From: Deltaproteobacteria bacterium
Lineage (GTDB): Bacteria > Desulfobacterota > Desulfobaccia > Desulfobaccales > Desulfobaccaceae
Direction: 5' to 3'
DNA: 7,077 nt
NCBI GenBank assembly: GCA_016874895.1
Contig: VGSX01000189.1
Span: forward strand, 1 to 7,077
The translations under genes were made by a program, and so were the position numbers. This document shows, in pieces, positions 1 to 6,504 of this stretch; positions within the stretch are counted from its first letter, which is position 1; every line of letters starts with the position of its first letter. Under the pieces are notes generated by a model. That model searched no databases, was not told where the DNA came from, and worked only from the letters and a program-made list of their open reading frames with translations.

Positions 1-1233
1 AGCGACGGCTGGGGCGGCTCCATGATTGCCACCGAGGTTTCCGATATCCTGTTCGGGACGCCTTCCCCCGTGGCCTCCCAGGTGAACCTGGGGGTGCTGA
101 AAACCGACGAGGTTAATATTATCCTGCACGGCCACAACCCCCTGGTCTCCGAGATGATCTACCGTTCTTCCCAGGATCCGGCGCTGACGGGCCGGGCCCA
201 GGAGCTGGGGGCCAAGGGTATCAACCTGGTGGGGCTGTGCTGTACCGGGAACGAAGTCCTCATGCGCAAGGGCATCCCCATGGCCGGCAATCACCTGGTC
301 CAGGAACTGGCCCTGCTCACCGGCGCGGTGGAAGCCATGGTGGTGGATTACCAGTGCATCATGCCCTCGGTGGGCCAGGTGTCCACCTGCTACCACACCC
401 ATCTCATCACCACCTCTCCCAAGGCCAAGTTTCCCCACGCCCAGCACCTGGAATTTACCCCGGAAAACGCTCTAGAGCGAGGCCGGGAAGTGGTTAAGAT
501 GGCGGTGGAAAATTTTGCCGACCGTAAGCCGGAGCGGGTCCTCATACCCGTGGCCCCGGTGAACCAGGTGAGCGGTTTTTCGGTGGAGGCCATCCTTGGC
601 GCCCTGGGGGGCACGTCGGCGCCTCTCCTCGACGCCATCAAGGCCGGTCAGCTCCGGGGCGCGGTGGGCGTGGTGGGCTGCAATAACCCCAAGATCTGCC
701 AGGACCTGGGGCATACCACCATCACCCGCAAGCTCATTGAGCACGACATCCTGGTTTTGGACACCGGCTGCACCGCAGTGGCCAACGCCAAGGCCGGGTT
801 CAAGGACCCGGGCGCCGCGGCCCTGGCCGGGCCGGGCCTGAAGGCCATCTGCGAGGCCCTGAAAATCCCGCCGGTGCTGCACATGGGCTCCTGCGTGGAT
901 AACACTCGCATCATGCACCTGGCCGCAGCCCTGGCCAACGCCCTGGGGGTGGACGTGGATAAGCTCCCCGTAGCCGCCTCAGCCCCGGAATGGTACTCGG
1001 AAAAGGCCGCGGCCATCGCCAGCTACGCCGTGGCCAGCGGCATCTATACCGTCCTGGGGGTAACGCCGCCGGTGTTGGGCAGCAGAATGGTCACCGACCT
1101 GCTGCTTAACGGCCTCAAAGGCGTGGTGGGGGCCTGCTTTGCCGTGGAGCCGGACCCGGAAAAGGCGGCGGGCTTACTCATCCGACACGTTGAAAGCCAG
1201 CGGCAGGCCCTGGGCCTGGACAGCCGGTTATAA
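1..1233 (+). CDS. cooS: Anaerobic Ni-Fe carbon monoxide dehydrogenase catalytic subunit (partial, N-terminus missing)
   Basis: The enzyme interconverts CO and CO2 at a Ni-Fe-S C-cluster in the cytoplasm. The frame is open from base 1 and continues upstream of the ATG at 22 (SDGWGGSMIATE), so that ATG is internal. The window holds 410 residues of a family usually about 630-670 long; the B/D-cluster cysteines and histidine tunnel lie off the left edge. Every C-cluster residue expected here is visible: His in HGHNP (codon 133), the CC pair in GLCCTGNE (238-243), Cys in DYQC (355), GCNN (679), TGC (769) and GSCVD (892), and the catalytic Lys in SEKA (1003). Spacings match the remembered Carboxydothermus CODH-II residues 295/333, 446/476 and 526/563 exactly. 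The His-to-CC gap is two residues longer, and LITTSPKAK and APEW recall AcsA of CODH/ACS. No acs gene is visible. TAA stop at 1231-1233. The family is certain; the cooS versus acsA subtype is inferred. Confidence 0.97.
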   Translation, partial: SDGWGGSMIATEVSDILFGTPSPVASQVNLGVLKTDEVNIILHGHNPLVSEMIYRSSQDPALTGRAQELGAKGINLVGLCCTGNEVLMRKGIPMAGNHLVQELALLTGAVEAMVVDYQCIMPSVGQVSTCYHTHLITTSPKAKFPHAQHLEFTPENALERGREVVKMAVENFADRKPERVLIPVAPVNQVSGFSVEAILGALGGTSAPLLDAIKAGQLRGAVGVVGCNNPKICQDLGHTTITRKLIEHDILVLDTGCTAVANAKAGFKDPGAAALAGPGLKAICEALKIPPVLHMGSCVDNTRIMHLAAALANALGVDVDKLPVAASAPEWYSEKAAAIASYAVASGIYTVLGVTPPVLGSRMVTDLLLNGLKGVVGACFAVEPDPEKAAGLLIRHVESQRQALGLDSRL

Positions 1234-1257
1234 GACGAGAAATTTCGCTCCCTCCGA

Positions 1258-1986
1258 TCAGGCCGGAGCCAGGGCCGCAGCCATTTCCGCCACCACCCGC
1301 CGGGCTGCGGCCGCCGGGTCCGGGGCCTGGCGGATGGGGCGGCCGATGACCAGGTAATCGGCGCCCTCCCGGATGGCCGCAGCGGGCGTCATGACCCTTT
1401 TCTGGTCATCCCCCGGCACCGCCGCCCACGCCGGGCGCACACCGGGGCAGACGGCGAGAAAATCGGGGCCAAATCTCTCTTTTACGGCCCTAACTTCCCA
1501 GGGGGAGCAGACAACGCCGCGGCACCCCGCCTGGCGGGCCAATTCAGCCCGCCGCAGCACCAGGTTTCGGGGCGGGTCGGCATAACGGGGATCGATGCCG
1601 GCCGCCAGCAGGTCCGGGGTATCCAGGCTGGTGAGGACCGTCACCCCCAAGACCTGCACCCCCCGGCTGCCAGCTGCGGCCGTGGCCCGGAGCAGCTCGG
1701 GCCCTTGCTCGCAGTGAATGGTGGTGAACCGGATGCCCGGGCCCAACGCGTCCAGGGCCCGGGCCATGGTTTCCGGGATGTCATGGAATTTCAGGTCCAG
1801 GAAAAAACCCACCCCGAGTTCTGCGGTTACGGTCTGGAGGAACTGCGGCCCCTGGGCTACGAATAACTCCAGTCCCACCTTAAACAGACCTACGTCATTT
1901 TTCAGGAGCCTGATGAGCTCCAGGGCCTGTGCCCCCTCGGGCACATCCAAAGGAAAGATCAGCCTATCCTTGGGTTCCATGGTCAT
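1258..1986 (-). CDS. pyrF: Orotidine 5'-phosphate decarboxylase
   Basis: Converts OMP to UMP and CO2, the last step of de novo pyrimidine synthesis; cytoplasmic TIM-barrel dimer. The 242 residues match the usual bacterial length of about 230-250. Family motifs appear in order: LDVP (13-16), Lys36 in FKVG, the catalytic DLKFHDIP block (Asp64, Lys66, Asp69), TSL (119-121), PGVRP (181-185), DDQKRVMTPAAAI (193-205) and the phosphate-binding GADYLVIGRPI (208-218). The gene starts ATG-ACC-ATG. The first ATG is preferred because AAGGTG (1992-1997) sits 5 bases upstream of it, against 11 for the second. It lies 24 bases downstream of the aldo/keto reductase and is probably co-transcribed with it. It is not linked to other pyrimidine genes here. 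The TGA stop at 1258-1260 is only 24 bases from the convergent CODH stop. No active-site residue is missing. Confidence 0.97.
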   Translation of the reverse strand: MTMEPKDRLIFPLDVPEGAQALELIRLLKNDVGLFKVGLELFVAQGPQFLQTVTAELGVGFFLDLKFHDIPETMARALDALGPGIRFTTIHCEQGPELLRATAAAGSRGVQVLGVTVLTSLDTPDLLAAGIDPRYADPPRNLVLRRAELARQAGCRGVVCSPWEVRAVKERFGPDFLAVCPGVRPAWAAVPGDDQKRVMTPAAAIREGADYLVIGRPIRQAPDPAAAARRVVAEMAAALAPA

Positions 1987-1991
1987 TGAGC

Positions 1992-1997
1992 CACCTT
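1992..1997 (-). promoter_or_regulatory. Ribosome binding site of pyrF
   Basis: On the minus strand AAGGTG, within TAAAGGTGG, lies 5 bases before the first ATG of pyrF and 11 before the second in-frame ATG. This spacing favours the first ATG as the start. Confidence 0.6.
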
Positions 1998-2010
1998 TAC
2001 GGCTTCGTCT

Positions 2011-3243
2011 TTATGAGGCCAAGATCTCCGCGGCCTGACGCATCAGGTCAGCAATGGCCAGTCCCTGAGGGCAGGCCTGCTCTGCCTGGGAGTAATCCAC
2101 CCGGGTCAACCGCCGCCGGGCTGCCAGGGGCAGGCTGGCGAAGATCTCCCGGGCCAGCCCCGGCTCCCCGTAATCCCGGTAATACATCAGGCACCGCATG
2201 ACCTCGGGGATGGGGGCCGCCCCATCCACCGCAGTCTGACAGATATGGCCGCAGCCGGCGCAATAGTCTGCCCTGGTTTCCTGGGCATACTGCTGCAAGG
2301 CATCCATATCCCCCTGGGAGAGTTTGGTCTGGTCCCGGGCCGCAGCCACGTTGGCCGACAGGATGGTCAAATTGGGCATCTGGGAACAGATGCTGGCCAT
2401 GGCCGGATTCTCCCAGACGACCTTGAGCTTGGCCTGGGCCTGGGTGAAACCCCGCTGCAGGAAGCGCTCCGCCACTTTCAGCTCTCCGGGGCTCTCGGTT
2501 TTAGGCATCCCCGGCCCGCCCCCCATGGTCTTCATGGCCACCAGGCCGATCCCGGCCTTGGTGCAGGCGCTGACGGCCTCCACCATTTTGGGGTCGTTCA
2601 CCAGGCGAAAGTTGTAGGTGAGCATGATGGCGTCGATCCAGTCCAGGCGGGCTGCGCCCAGCAGGCAATCGGCCATGTTGGTGTGGGTGCTGAAACCGAA
2701 GTATTTTATTTTGCCGGCCTTTTTCATCTCCTCGCCCCAGGCCTTGAAGGCCGGGGTCATATCGCCAATGCCGGTAATGCTGTGGATGTAAAACAGATCA
2801 ACGTAAGGCGTCTGCAGCCGGGAGAGGCATTTGTCCAGCCGCGCCGTCAGGTTGCCTTGGCCAGGAACAAGCTTGGTGACCAGAAAAATCTCCTTCCGGG
2901 CCTCGGGATTGCGGGCGAAAAACCGGCCGAAGCCTTCTTCGCTGAGGCCGTTGCCGTACGCCTCGGCGGTATCCCAGAAGGTGACGCCCCATTTCAGGGC
3001 CTGCCGCAACAACAGTTGGTTGTTAATGGTGTCAAACCCGCCCCCCAGGTTCAGGATAGAAACCTTGGCCCCGGTTTTTCCCAGAACCCGCTGGGGCATG
3101 GTTTCGGTTTTGGCGCCAGCCGGCCTTTCCGGGGCGGCCATGGCCCCCGGCACACCGGCTCCGGCCACTGCCAGGCCGGCCAGCCCCACGGTCTTGACAA
3201 ACTCCCGGCGGGTAAAGCCCGCTCCCTTGTTCTCATGGCTCAT
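2011..3243 (-). CDS. Tat-exported aldo/keto reductase with C-terminal [4Fe-4S]-type cysteine motif
   Basis: Probable aldo/keto reductase of 410 residues; substrate unknown. Residues 10-36 form a twin-arginine signal (TRREFVK, Arg12-Arg13, then a Gly/Ala-rich hydrophobic stretch and a possible AMA cleavage site at 34-36). A TIM-barrel AKR domain follows from about residue 50, with the tetrad Asp91, Tyr96 (DTAEAYG), Lys124 (VTKL) and His154 (YIHS). After residue 325 comes CAGCGHIC (Cys328, 331, 335), then Cys351 and CPQG (Cys391). This resembles the Fe-S tail of known ferredoxin-like AKRs. The frame stays open to 3312, but the ATG at 3243 is chosen because GAGGAGGTGG lies 5 bases upstream and the RR motif falls at the right distance. 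The gene is 24 bases upstream of pyrF and 192 bases downstream of the polyferredoxin. Family and signal are clear; location and reaction are inferred. Confidence 0.92.
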   Translation of the reverse strand: MSHENKGAGFTRREFVKTVGLAGLAVAGAGVPGAMAAPERPAGAKTETMPQRVLGKTGAKVSILNLGGGFDTINNQLLLRQALKWGVTFWDTAEAYGNGLSEEGFGRFFARNPEARKEIFLVTKLVPGQGNLTARLDKCLSRLQTPYVDLFYIHSITGIGDMTPAFKAWGEEMKKAGKIKYFGFSTHTNMADCLLGAARLDWIDAIMLTYNFRLVNDPKMVEAVSACTKAGIGLVAMKTMGGGPGMPKTESPGELKVAERFLQRGFTQAQAKLKVVWENPAMASICSQMPNLTILSANVAAARDQTKLSQGDMDALQQYAQETRADYCAGCGHICQTAVDGAAPIPEVMRCLMYYRDYGEPGLAREIFASLPLAARRRLTRVDYSQAEQACPQGLAIADLMRQAAEILAS

Positions 3244-3248
3244 GCCAA

Positions 3249-3258
3249 CCACCTCCTC
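3249..3258 (-). promoter_or_regulatory. Strong ribosome binding site fixing the aldo/keto reductase start
   Basis: The minus strand reads GAGGAGGTGG, a near-complete anti-16S match, five bases before the ATG at 3243. It excludes the longer in-frame start at 3312, which has no such site and would put 23 extra residues before the Tat motif. Confidence 0.85.
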
Positions 3259-3304
3259 GTGGTCTAGGGGAAATTCATTTGTCCCGATTAAAAAATGAGG
3301 GCGT

Positions 3305-3323
3305 TCAGCCATCAGCTATCAGC
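3305..3323. repeat. Short heptamer tandem repeat, three copies
   Basis: TCAGC occurs at 3305, 3312 and 3319 with an exact 7-base period (plus strand; spacers CA and TA). On the minus strand it reads as GCTGATA-type heptamers. It lies 62-80 bases upstream of the aldo/keto reductase start, in the non-coding spacer. Whether it has a role is not visible. Confidence 0.6.
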
Positions 3324-3345
3324 AAAAACTGTAAGTTAATCATTC

Positions 3346-3372
3346 CCCTGCCCAAGGTGAACCTGGGCAGGG
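3346..3372 (-). terminator. Perfect 9-bp hairpin after the polyferredoxin gene; possible terminator or processing site
   Basis: CCCTGCCCA (3346-3354) and TGGGCAGGG (3364-3372) are perfect inverted repeats around a 9-base loop. The loop can pair further (AGGT with ACC) if a bulge is allowed. The hairpin starts 64 bases past the polyferredoxin stop and 103 bases before the aldo/keto reductase start. No T-run follows on either strand, so it is not a classical intrinsic terminator. It could be a weak terminator, an RNA-stabilising 3' end or an attenuator between the two units. The hairpin is certain; its function is inferred. Confidence 0.5.
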
Positions 3373-3435
3373 TTCGAGGAAAATTATGCCCGCAGGAGGG
3401 AGTCGCGCCGCTTGCCCGCCCTGAGTATCTGCACT

Positions 3436-5157
3436 TTAAATTAGAAGCCGCCCTGCCGCAGCCCGGGTTTCATTTTCGCTGTAAACCCGGATGGCCCGCA
3501 AGCCTACCACCGGGCATTCGTTTTCGCACATGCCGCAGCCGATGCACCTGTCCGGGTCCATATAGGGGCGCTCCAGGCGCACCCGGATATCCACCTGGGT
3601 TTCTGCTGCTAAAATCTCCTCCGTCAGGGGGGCTTCCAGGCTTAGACGGAGGCCCAAAGCACCGATGATGCGCCTGAGCCGGCTTTCCGGCTCCCCGGCC
3701 AGACCCAGGTAGTAGTCGCCGCTGGCCAGGTTAACCTGCCACAGGGGAGCCTCGGCCAGTTCCACCGCCTCGCCCTGCACCCTGGCGGCCAGAGAATGTC
3801 CGCCCCGGATATCTTTGAAGATGGTGCGGATGAATATCGCCTTGGGGCTCACCGGGCACACTTCATGACAGACCAGGCAGGGCCGGTCCATGACCCAGGG
3901 GAGGCAGCGGTTCCGGTCCACAAAGGCGGTGCCCAGGCGGATGGGCCCCTGGGAGGCGAACTCCCCGAGGCCCAGCTTTTCATTGATACTTAAAGGCCGA
4001 ATGGCCGCAGTGGGACAGACGTGCCCGCAGGCCACGCAGGTGATCTGGCAGCCGCTGCGCCCCAGGCGGTAGTTCACCAGGGGGCTCCATAGTCCCTGCA
4101 CCCCGGACTCCAGGAGGGCGGGTTGAATAATATTGCTGGGGCAGACGCGCATACATTGGCCGCACCGGATGCAGCGAGACAGGAAGCGGTCTTCGTCCAG
4201 GGAACCGGGCGGGCGGATGAGGGAGGGGTTGCGGTTATTTCCGGACAGGCCGCCCACGTTCCACATGGCGGCCACCGCCAATCCGGCCCCGGAGACGATG
4301 AGGCTGCGCCGGGACAGGTCCGGCAGAGGCGCCTCCCCCGCGGCCGAGGGCTGACCGGCAAAGGTTATCCGCCCTGCCGGACAGCGGTTGAGGCAGTTCA
4401 GACAGAGCACGCACTCGCCGAGGATGATTCCCCCGGCGGGGCGGCAGGCCCCCTCGCAGTACTCTTCGCAGATACGGCAGTCGCCGCAGGCGCCCTTGTC
4501 TCGTTTGCCGATGCGCCAGGGGCTGAGCTGGCCCAAAAGGCCCAGGAGCGCTCCCAGGGGACAGACGAACCGGCAGAAAAACCGGGGCCGCCAGAGGTTC
4601 AGGGCCACTATCCCCAAAAACAACAGGCCGATGAGCCAGACCGAGGCGTAAAATCGGGGCCCGGTCAAACCGGCCGCAGTAAGAGGCAGCACAGCCAGGT
4701 TGACGCTCCGGTAGACCAGGGGCAGCGGGTCGAGGAACCCGGTCTGGACCGAGCCCATGAAGGCCAGGGCCAGGAAAAAAAACAAGATATAGTATTTTAT
4801 GGCCTGGGCCGGCCGGTAGCGGTTGGCTTCCACGCGAGCCAGGACGGCCTGTCCCCGCTGCCCCAGCCACCCGGTGAACTGATTGAGGGCTCCTAACGGG
4901 CAGACAAAACCGCAGAAAAAACGGCCCAGCAGGAGAGTAAAGACAATGACCACCAGGGCCCAGAGCAGGTTCCCGTAGAGCGTGCCGGTGGCCAGGACCG
5001 TGGCCACGGCGGTGAGGGGCGCCAGTTCCAGGAGCCAGTTAACGGGCCACCCCCGCAGCTGCCACCAGGCCGTCCCCACGGTGGTGACCAGACAGAACCA
5101 GAGAAAGACCGAGAAGAAAAAAATCTGACTGATCCGCCGGACCGATACTATACGCAT
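3436..5157 (-). CDS. NapH-NapG-like fusion: membrane polyferredoxin with internal twin-arginine segment
   Basis: Predicted membrane electron-transfer protein of 573 residues. The N-terminal half resembles NapH/NosR/CcoG: hydrophobic segments at about 9-32, 42-60, 64-81, 121-138 and 172-189, two CxxxCP motifs (FFCGFVCPLGAL, Cys82/86; FFCRFVCPLGAL, Cys195/199), and ferredoxin cysteines at 224-238 and 249-259 (CxxCxxCxxxCP). Residues 281-303 hold SRRSLIV plus a hydrophobic stretch, a twin-arginine-like linker. The C-terminal half resembles NapG/MauM, with four cysteine groups at 329-339, 370-381, 418-434 and 538-548. Up to six [4Fe-4S] clusters are possible. Quinol oxidation or delivery of electrons to an exported partner is the known family role; the partner here is unknown. 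The ATG lies 18 bases after the DUF362 stop with no clear ribosome site, which suggests translational coupling. Fold assignment is confident; the topology is inferred. Confidence 0.9.
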   Translation of the reverse strand: MRIVSVRRISQIFFFSVFLWFCLVTTVGTAWWQLRGWPVNWLLELAPLTAVATVLATGTLYGNLLWALVVIVFTLLLGRFFCGFVCPLGALNQFTGWLGQRGQAVLARVEANRYRPAQAIKYYILFFFLALAFMGSVQTGFLDPLPLVYRSVNLAVLPLTAAGLTGPRFYASVWLIGLLFLGIVALNLWRPRFFCRFVCPLGALLGLLGQLSPWRIGKRDKGACGDCRICEEYCEGACRPAGGIILGECVLCLNCLNRCPAGRITFAGQPSAAGEAPLPDLSRRSLIVSGAGLAVAAMWNVGGLSGNNRNPSLIRPPGSLDEDRFLSRCIRCGQCMRVCPSNIIQPALLESGVQGLWSPLVNYRLGRSGCQITCVACGHVCPTAAIRPLSINEKLGLGEFASQGPIRLGTAFVDRNRCLPWVMDRPCLVCHEVCPVSPKAIFIRTIFKDIRGGHSLAARVQGEAVELAEAPLWQVNLASGDYYLGLAGEPESRLRRIIGALGLRLSLEAPLTEEILAAETQVDIRVRLERPYMDPDRCIGCGMCENECPVVGLRAIRVYSENETRAAAGRLLI

Positions 5158-5175
5158 AAAAAAGTGTCCGTTAGC

Positions 5176-6162
5176 TCAGGTGTGCAGCACCACCGGTTTA
5201 AGCTGCTGATAGTCGGCCTCCCCCGCCCCCGCCGCGGCGGCCATCTGAATATAGGGCGCATCCCGGAGGGTCCGGCCCAACAGTTCTATCCCGGCTGCGT
5301 CCGCAGCCACCGGGTCGGTGGAGACTATCATGAGGCCGGTGTCTTTCAGGTCCGACAGAGAGCCCCCGGTGGGGCCGTTGGTCATCATGCTCACCGTGCC
5401 GTCCAGGATACAAAGGGTAGGCCGAAGCAACTGGGCCAGTTCGGTGATGATGCCGTTAATGTCCTGATGGAAAACGTTCCTTCGGCCGCCCAAAAAGCCG
5501 TAGATGTTTTTCAGGGTCATGGAGGCCACGGCCCGCTGGTGGTCCTTCACCGGGCTGAGGATAATGACCTTGGTCACTCCCGGGAAAACCCCGGTCAAAA
5601 CCGGCCAGTTCTGGATGAGCCGGCCTCCGGGAAGACTGACGGGTGCAAAAAGCTCATGCCGGGGCAGAATCAGCCTGGCCCCGGACTGCCGGGTCGCCGC
5701 GGCCAGGCCGCTGATCTCGAAGCAGCTCTCGGGGTTGTTGATGGGATTGTCCGTCACCAGCACCTGGGCCGCTCCGGCCTGAAAGCACAGTTCGCCCACG
5801 GCGCTAAGCAGCTCCGGGCTGGTGGTGGCCCCCAGGGCCGGGGGAGTGGCAAAGGCTGCGTTGACCTTGAGCAAGACCCGGTCGCCCTGTTTAATAAATG
5901 CCTCCATGCCGCCCAGGGCCTGGACCCCCTGCTGCAGGGTCAGACGTCGGTCCATGCCGTGCACCAGGGCCATTTTGCCGGGCTCCGAGGCCAGCGCCGG
6001 GAGGGCGAAATTACCCAAACCGGTGATAGTTTGCTGTTGCCGGACCAGGTCCGGACCCTGGGGGTCGTGGAGAATCAGGCCGATCCCGCCGGCGGCCAAC
6101 CCTGTCACCGAGGCAATCCCCAGCCTCTTCAAAAAATCCCGGCGGGTCATTTCTTCTTTCAT
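5176..6162 (-). CDS. DUF362 domain protein with twin-arginine signal
   Basis: Member of the uncharacterised DUF362 family (328 residues); no reaction is established for it. An N-terminal Tat motif MTRRDFLKRLG (Arg7-Arg8) is followed by a hydrophobic stretch to about residue 31 with no clear AxA site, so it may stay as an anchor. Family features follow: GDRVLLKVN (93-101), TSPELL (114-119), KDHQR (206-210), TLKN (216-219), LDGT with NGPTGG (253-267) and DPVAAD (283-288). Many DUF362 proteins carry a ferredoxin module. This one has only three scattered cysteines (126, 147, 251) and none in Fe-S spacing; the next gene encodes a polyferredoxin instead. ATG at 6162 is preferred over ATG at 6150 because it leaves room for an AGAAGAGAG purine stretch upstream, but that site is weak. 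Its gene ends 18 bases before the polyferredoxin. Family confident; periplasmic location inferred. Confidence 0.92.
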   Translation of the reverse strand: MKEEMTRRDFLKRLGIASVTGLAAGGIGLILHDPQGPDLVRQQQTITGLGNFALPALASEPGKMALVHGMDRRLTLQQGVQALGGMEAFIKQGDRVLLKVNAAFATPPALGATTSPELLSAVGELCFQAGAAQVLVTDNPINNPESCFEISGLAAATRQSGARLILPRHELFAPVSLPGGRLIQNWPVLTGVFPGVTKVIILSPVKDHQRAVASMTLKNIYGFLGGRRNVFHQDINGIITELAQLLRPTLCILDGTVSMMTNGPTGGSLSDLKDTGLMIVSTDPVAADAAGIELLGRTLRDAPYIQMAAAAGAGEADYQQLKPVVLHT

Positions 6163-6194
6163 GCTCTCTTCTATTTAAGGTTTATGCCGAATAA

Positions 6195-6218
6195 AGGTAA
6201 AAATGTACCTGTTTTTTT
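6195..6218 (+). repeat. Small inverted repeat with T-run in the DUF362 leader
   Basis: AGGTA (6195-6199) and TACCT (6206-6210) flank a 6-base loop, and seven Ts follow at 6212-6218 on the plus strand. It looks like a weak intrinsic terminator for plus-strand transcription, but no plus-strand gene precedes it. Read the other way it is a small dyad 33-48 bases upstream of the DUF362 ATG and could be an operator. The stem is only 5 bp. Confidence 0.35.
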
Positions 6219-6336
6219 ATATCGTAATTCCATCATACTGAGCTATTCGGTGCCCATCCGGAGAATCCTTTATCTCCTCTCCCCGCTTGAAGGGGGTTAA
6301 GCAAATTAATTCGAGCTGCTCCGAAAAGTTCACTAG

Positions 6337-6370
6337 GTAGGGCGGGACAGCGAAGCGCATCCCGCCTTAC
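6337..6370. repeat. REP-like imperfect palindrome
   Basis: GTAGGGCGGGA (6337-6347) pairs with TCCCGCCTTAC (6360-6370) with a single G-T wobble. The 12-base apex contains GCGAAGCGC. The layout (GGCGGGA stem, GCGAAGCGC apex) resembles repetitive extragenic palindromes found in many bacteria, some of which are mobilised by RAYT-type transposases. No transposase is in the window and only one copy is seen here, so the repeat status rests on resemblance. Confidence 0.65.
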
Positions 6371-6382
6371 GGGTGGCCCGTA
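6368..6382. repeat. Perfect short hairpin overlapping the REP-like element
   Basis: TACGGG (6368-6373) and CCCGTA (6377-6382) form a perfect 6-bp stem around TGG. The first three bases are also the last three of the REP-like stem, so the two hairpins cannot both form fully. Confidence 0.6.
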
Positions 6383-6504
6383 GGCCCCTGAGGAACTGTT
6401 ATGTTTCTGGGGCTCTTATGTTCTTCCATGGAATTGTAGAGAACCGGCTCACTTTCCGGATGAATACTAAATAACCTAAAAAATGCAAACCGAAATAGCC
6501 TTCC

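Larger units (their letters stand above)
6163..6504. other. 342-base intergenic region with several inverted repeats
   Basis: It lies between the DUF6599-like stop and the DUF362 start and is clearly more AT-rich than the genes, especially at 6171-6240 and 6461-6490. It contains the REP-like hairpin at 6337-6370, the overlapping short hairpin at 6368-6382, GCCCC/GGGGC arms at 6384-6388 and 6409-6413, a weak CCCC/GGGG pair at 6281-6295, and an inverted repeat at 6195-6210 beside a T-run. No convincing gene is seen. The DUF362 promoter is expected here, but no clear -35/-10 pair stands out. Confidence 0.7.

Noticed and set aside
2245..3267. 340-codon plus-strand open frame
   Set aside because: It lies antisense to the well-supported aldo/keto reductase. 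Its product is low-complexity Gly/His/Pro-rich with no recognisable motif, as expected of a GC-rich antisense frame.
3244..3312. N-terminal extension of the aldo/keto reductase to the ATG at 3312
   Set aside because: The strong ribosome site at 3249-3258 and the Tat signal position both support the ATG at 3243. The extension also runs into the heptamer repeat.
4123..4896. 257-codon plus-strand open frame
   Set aside because: It is antisense to the cysteine-motif-rich polyferredoxin and is Gln/Gly/Pro-biased without domain features.
5166..5200. tRNA D-arm-like string TTAGCTCAGG
   Set aside because: It overlaps the DUF362 stop. No acceptor stem, anticodon arm or T-arm follows, so it is a chance match.
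6210..6240. AT-rich TATAAA-like -10 box for DUF362 on the minus strand
   Set aside because: No acceptable -35 element lies 16-18 bases upstream, so a promoter call is not supported.
5164..6300. 378-codon plus-strand open frame
   Set aside because: It is antisense to the DUF362 gene, which has a Tat signal and family motifs. The plus-strand product has no recognisable domain.
6184..6300. Small plus-strand open frame of 38 residues in the intergenic region
   Set aside because: It has only a weak AAGG close to the ATG, runs through a C/G-rich inverted repeat, and has no recognisable product.
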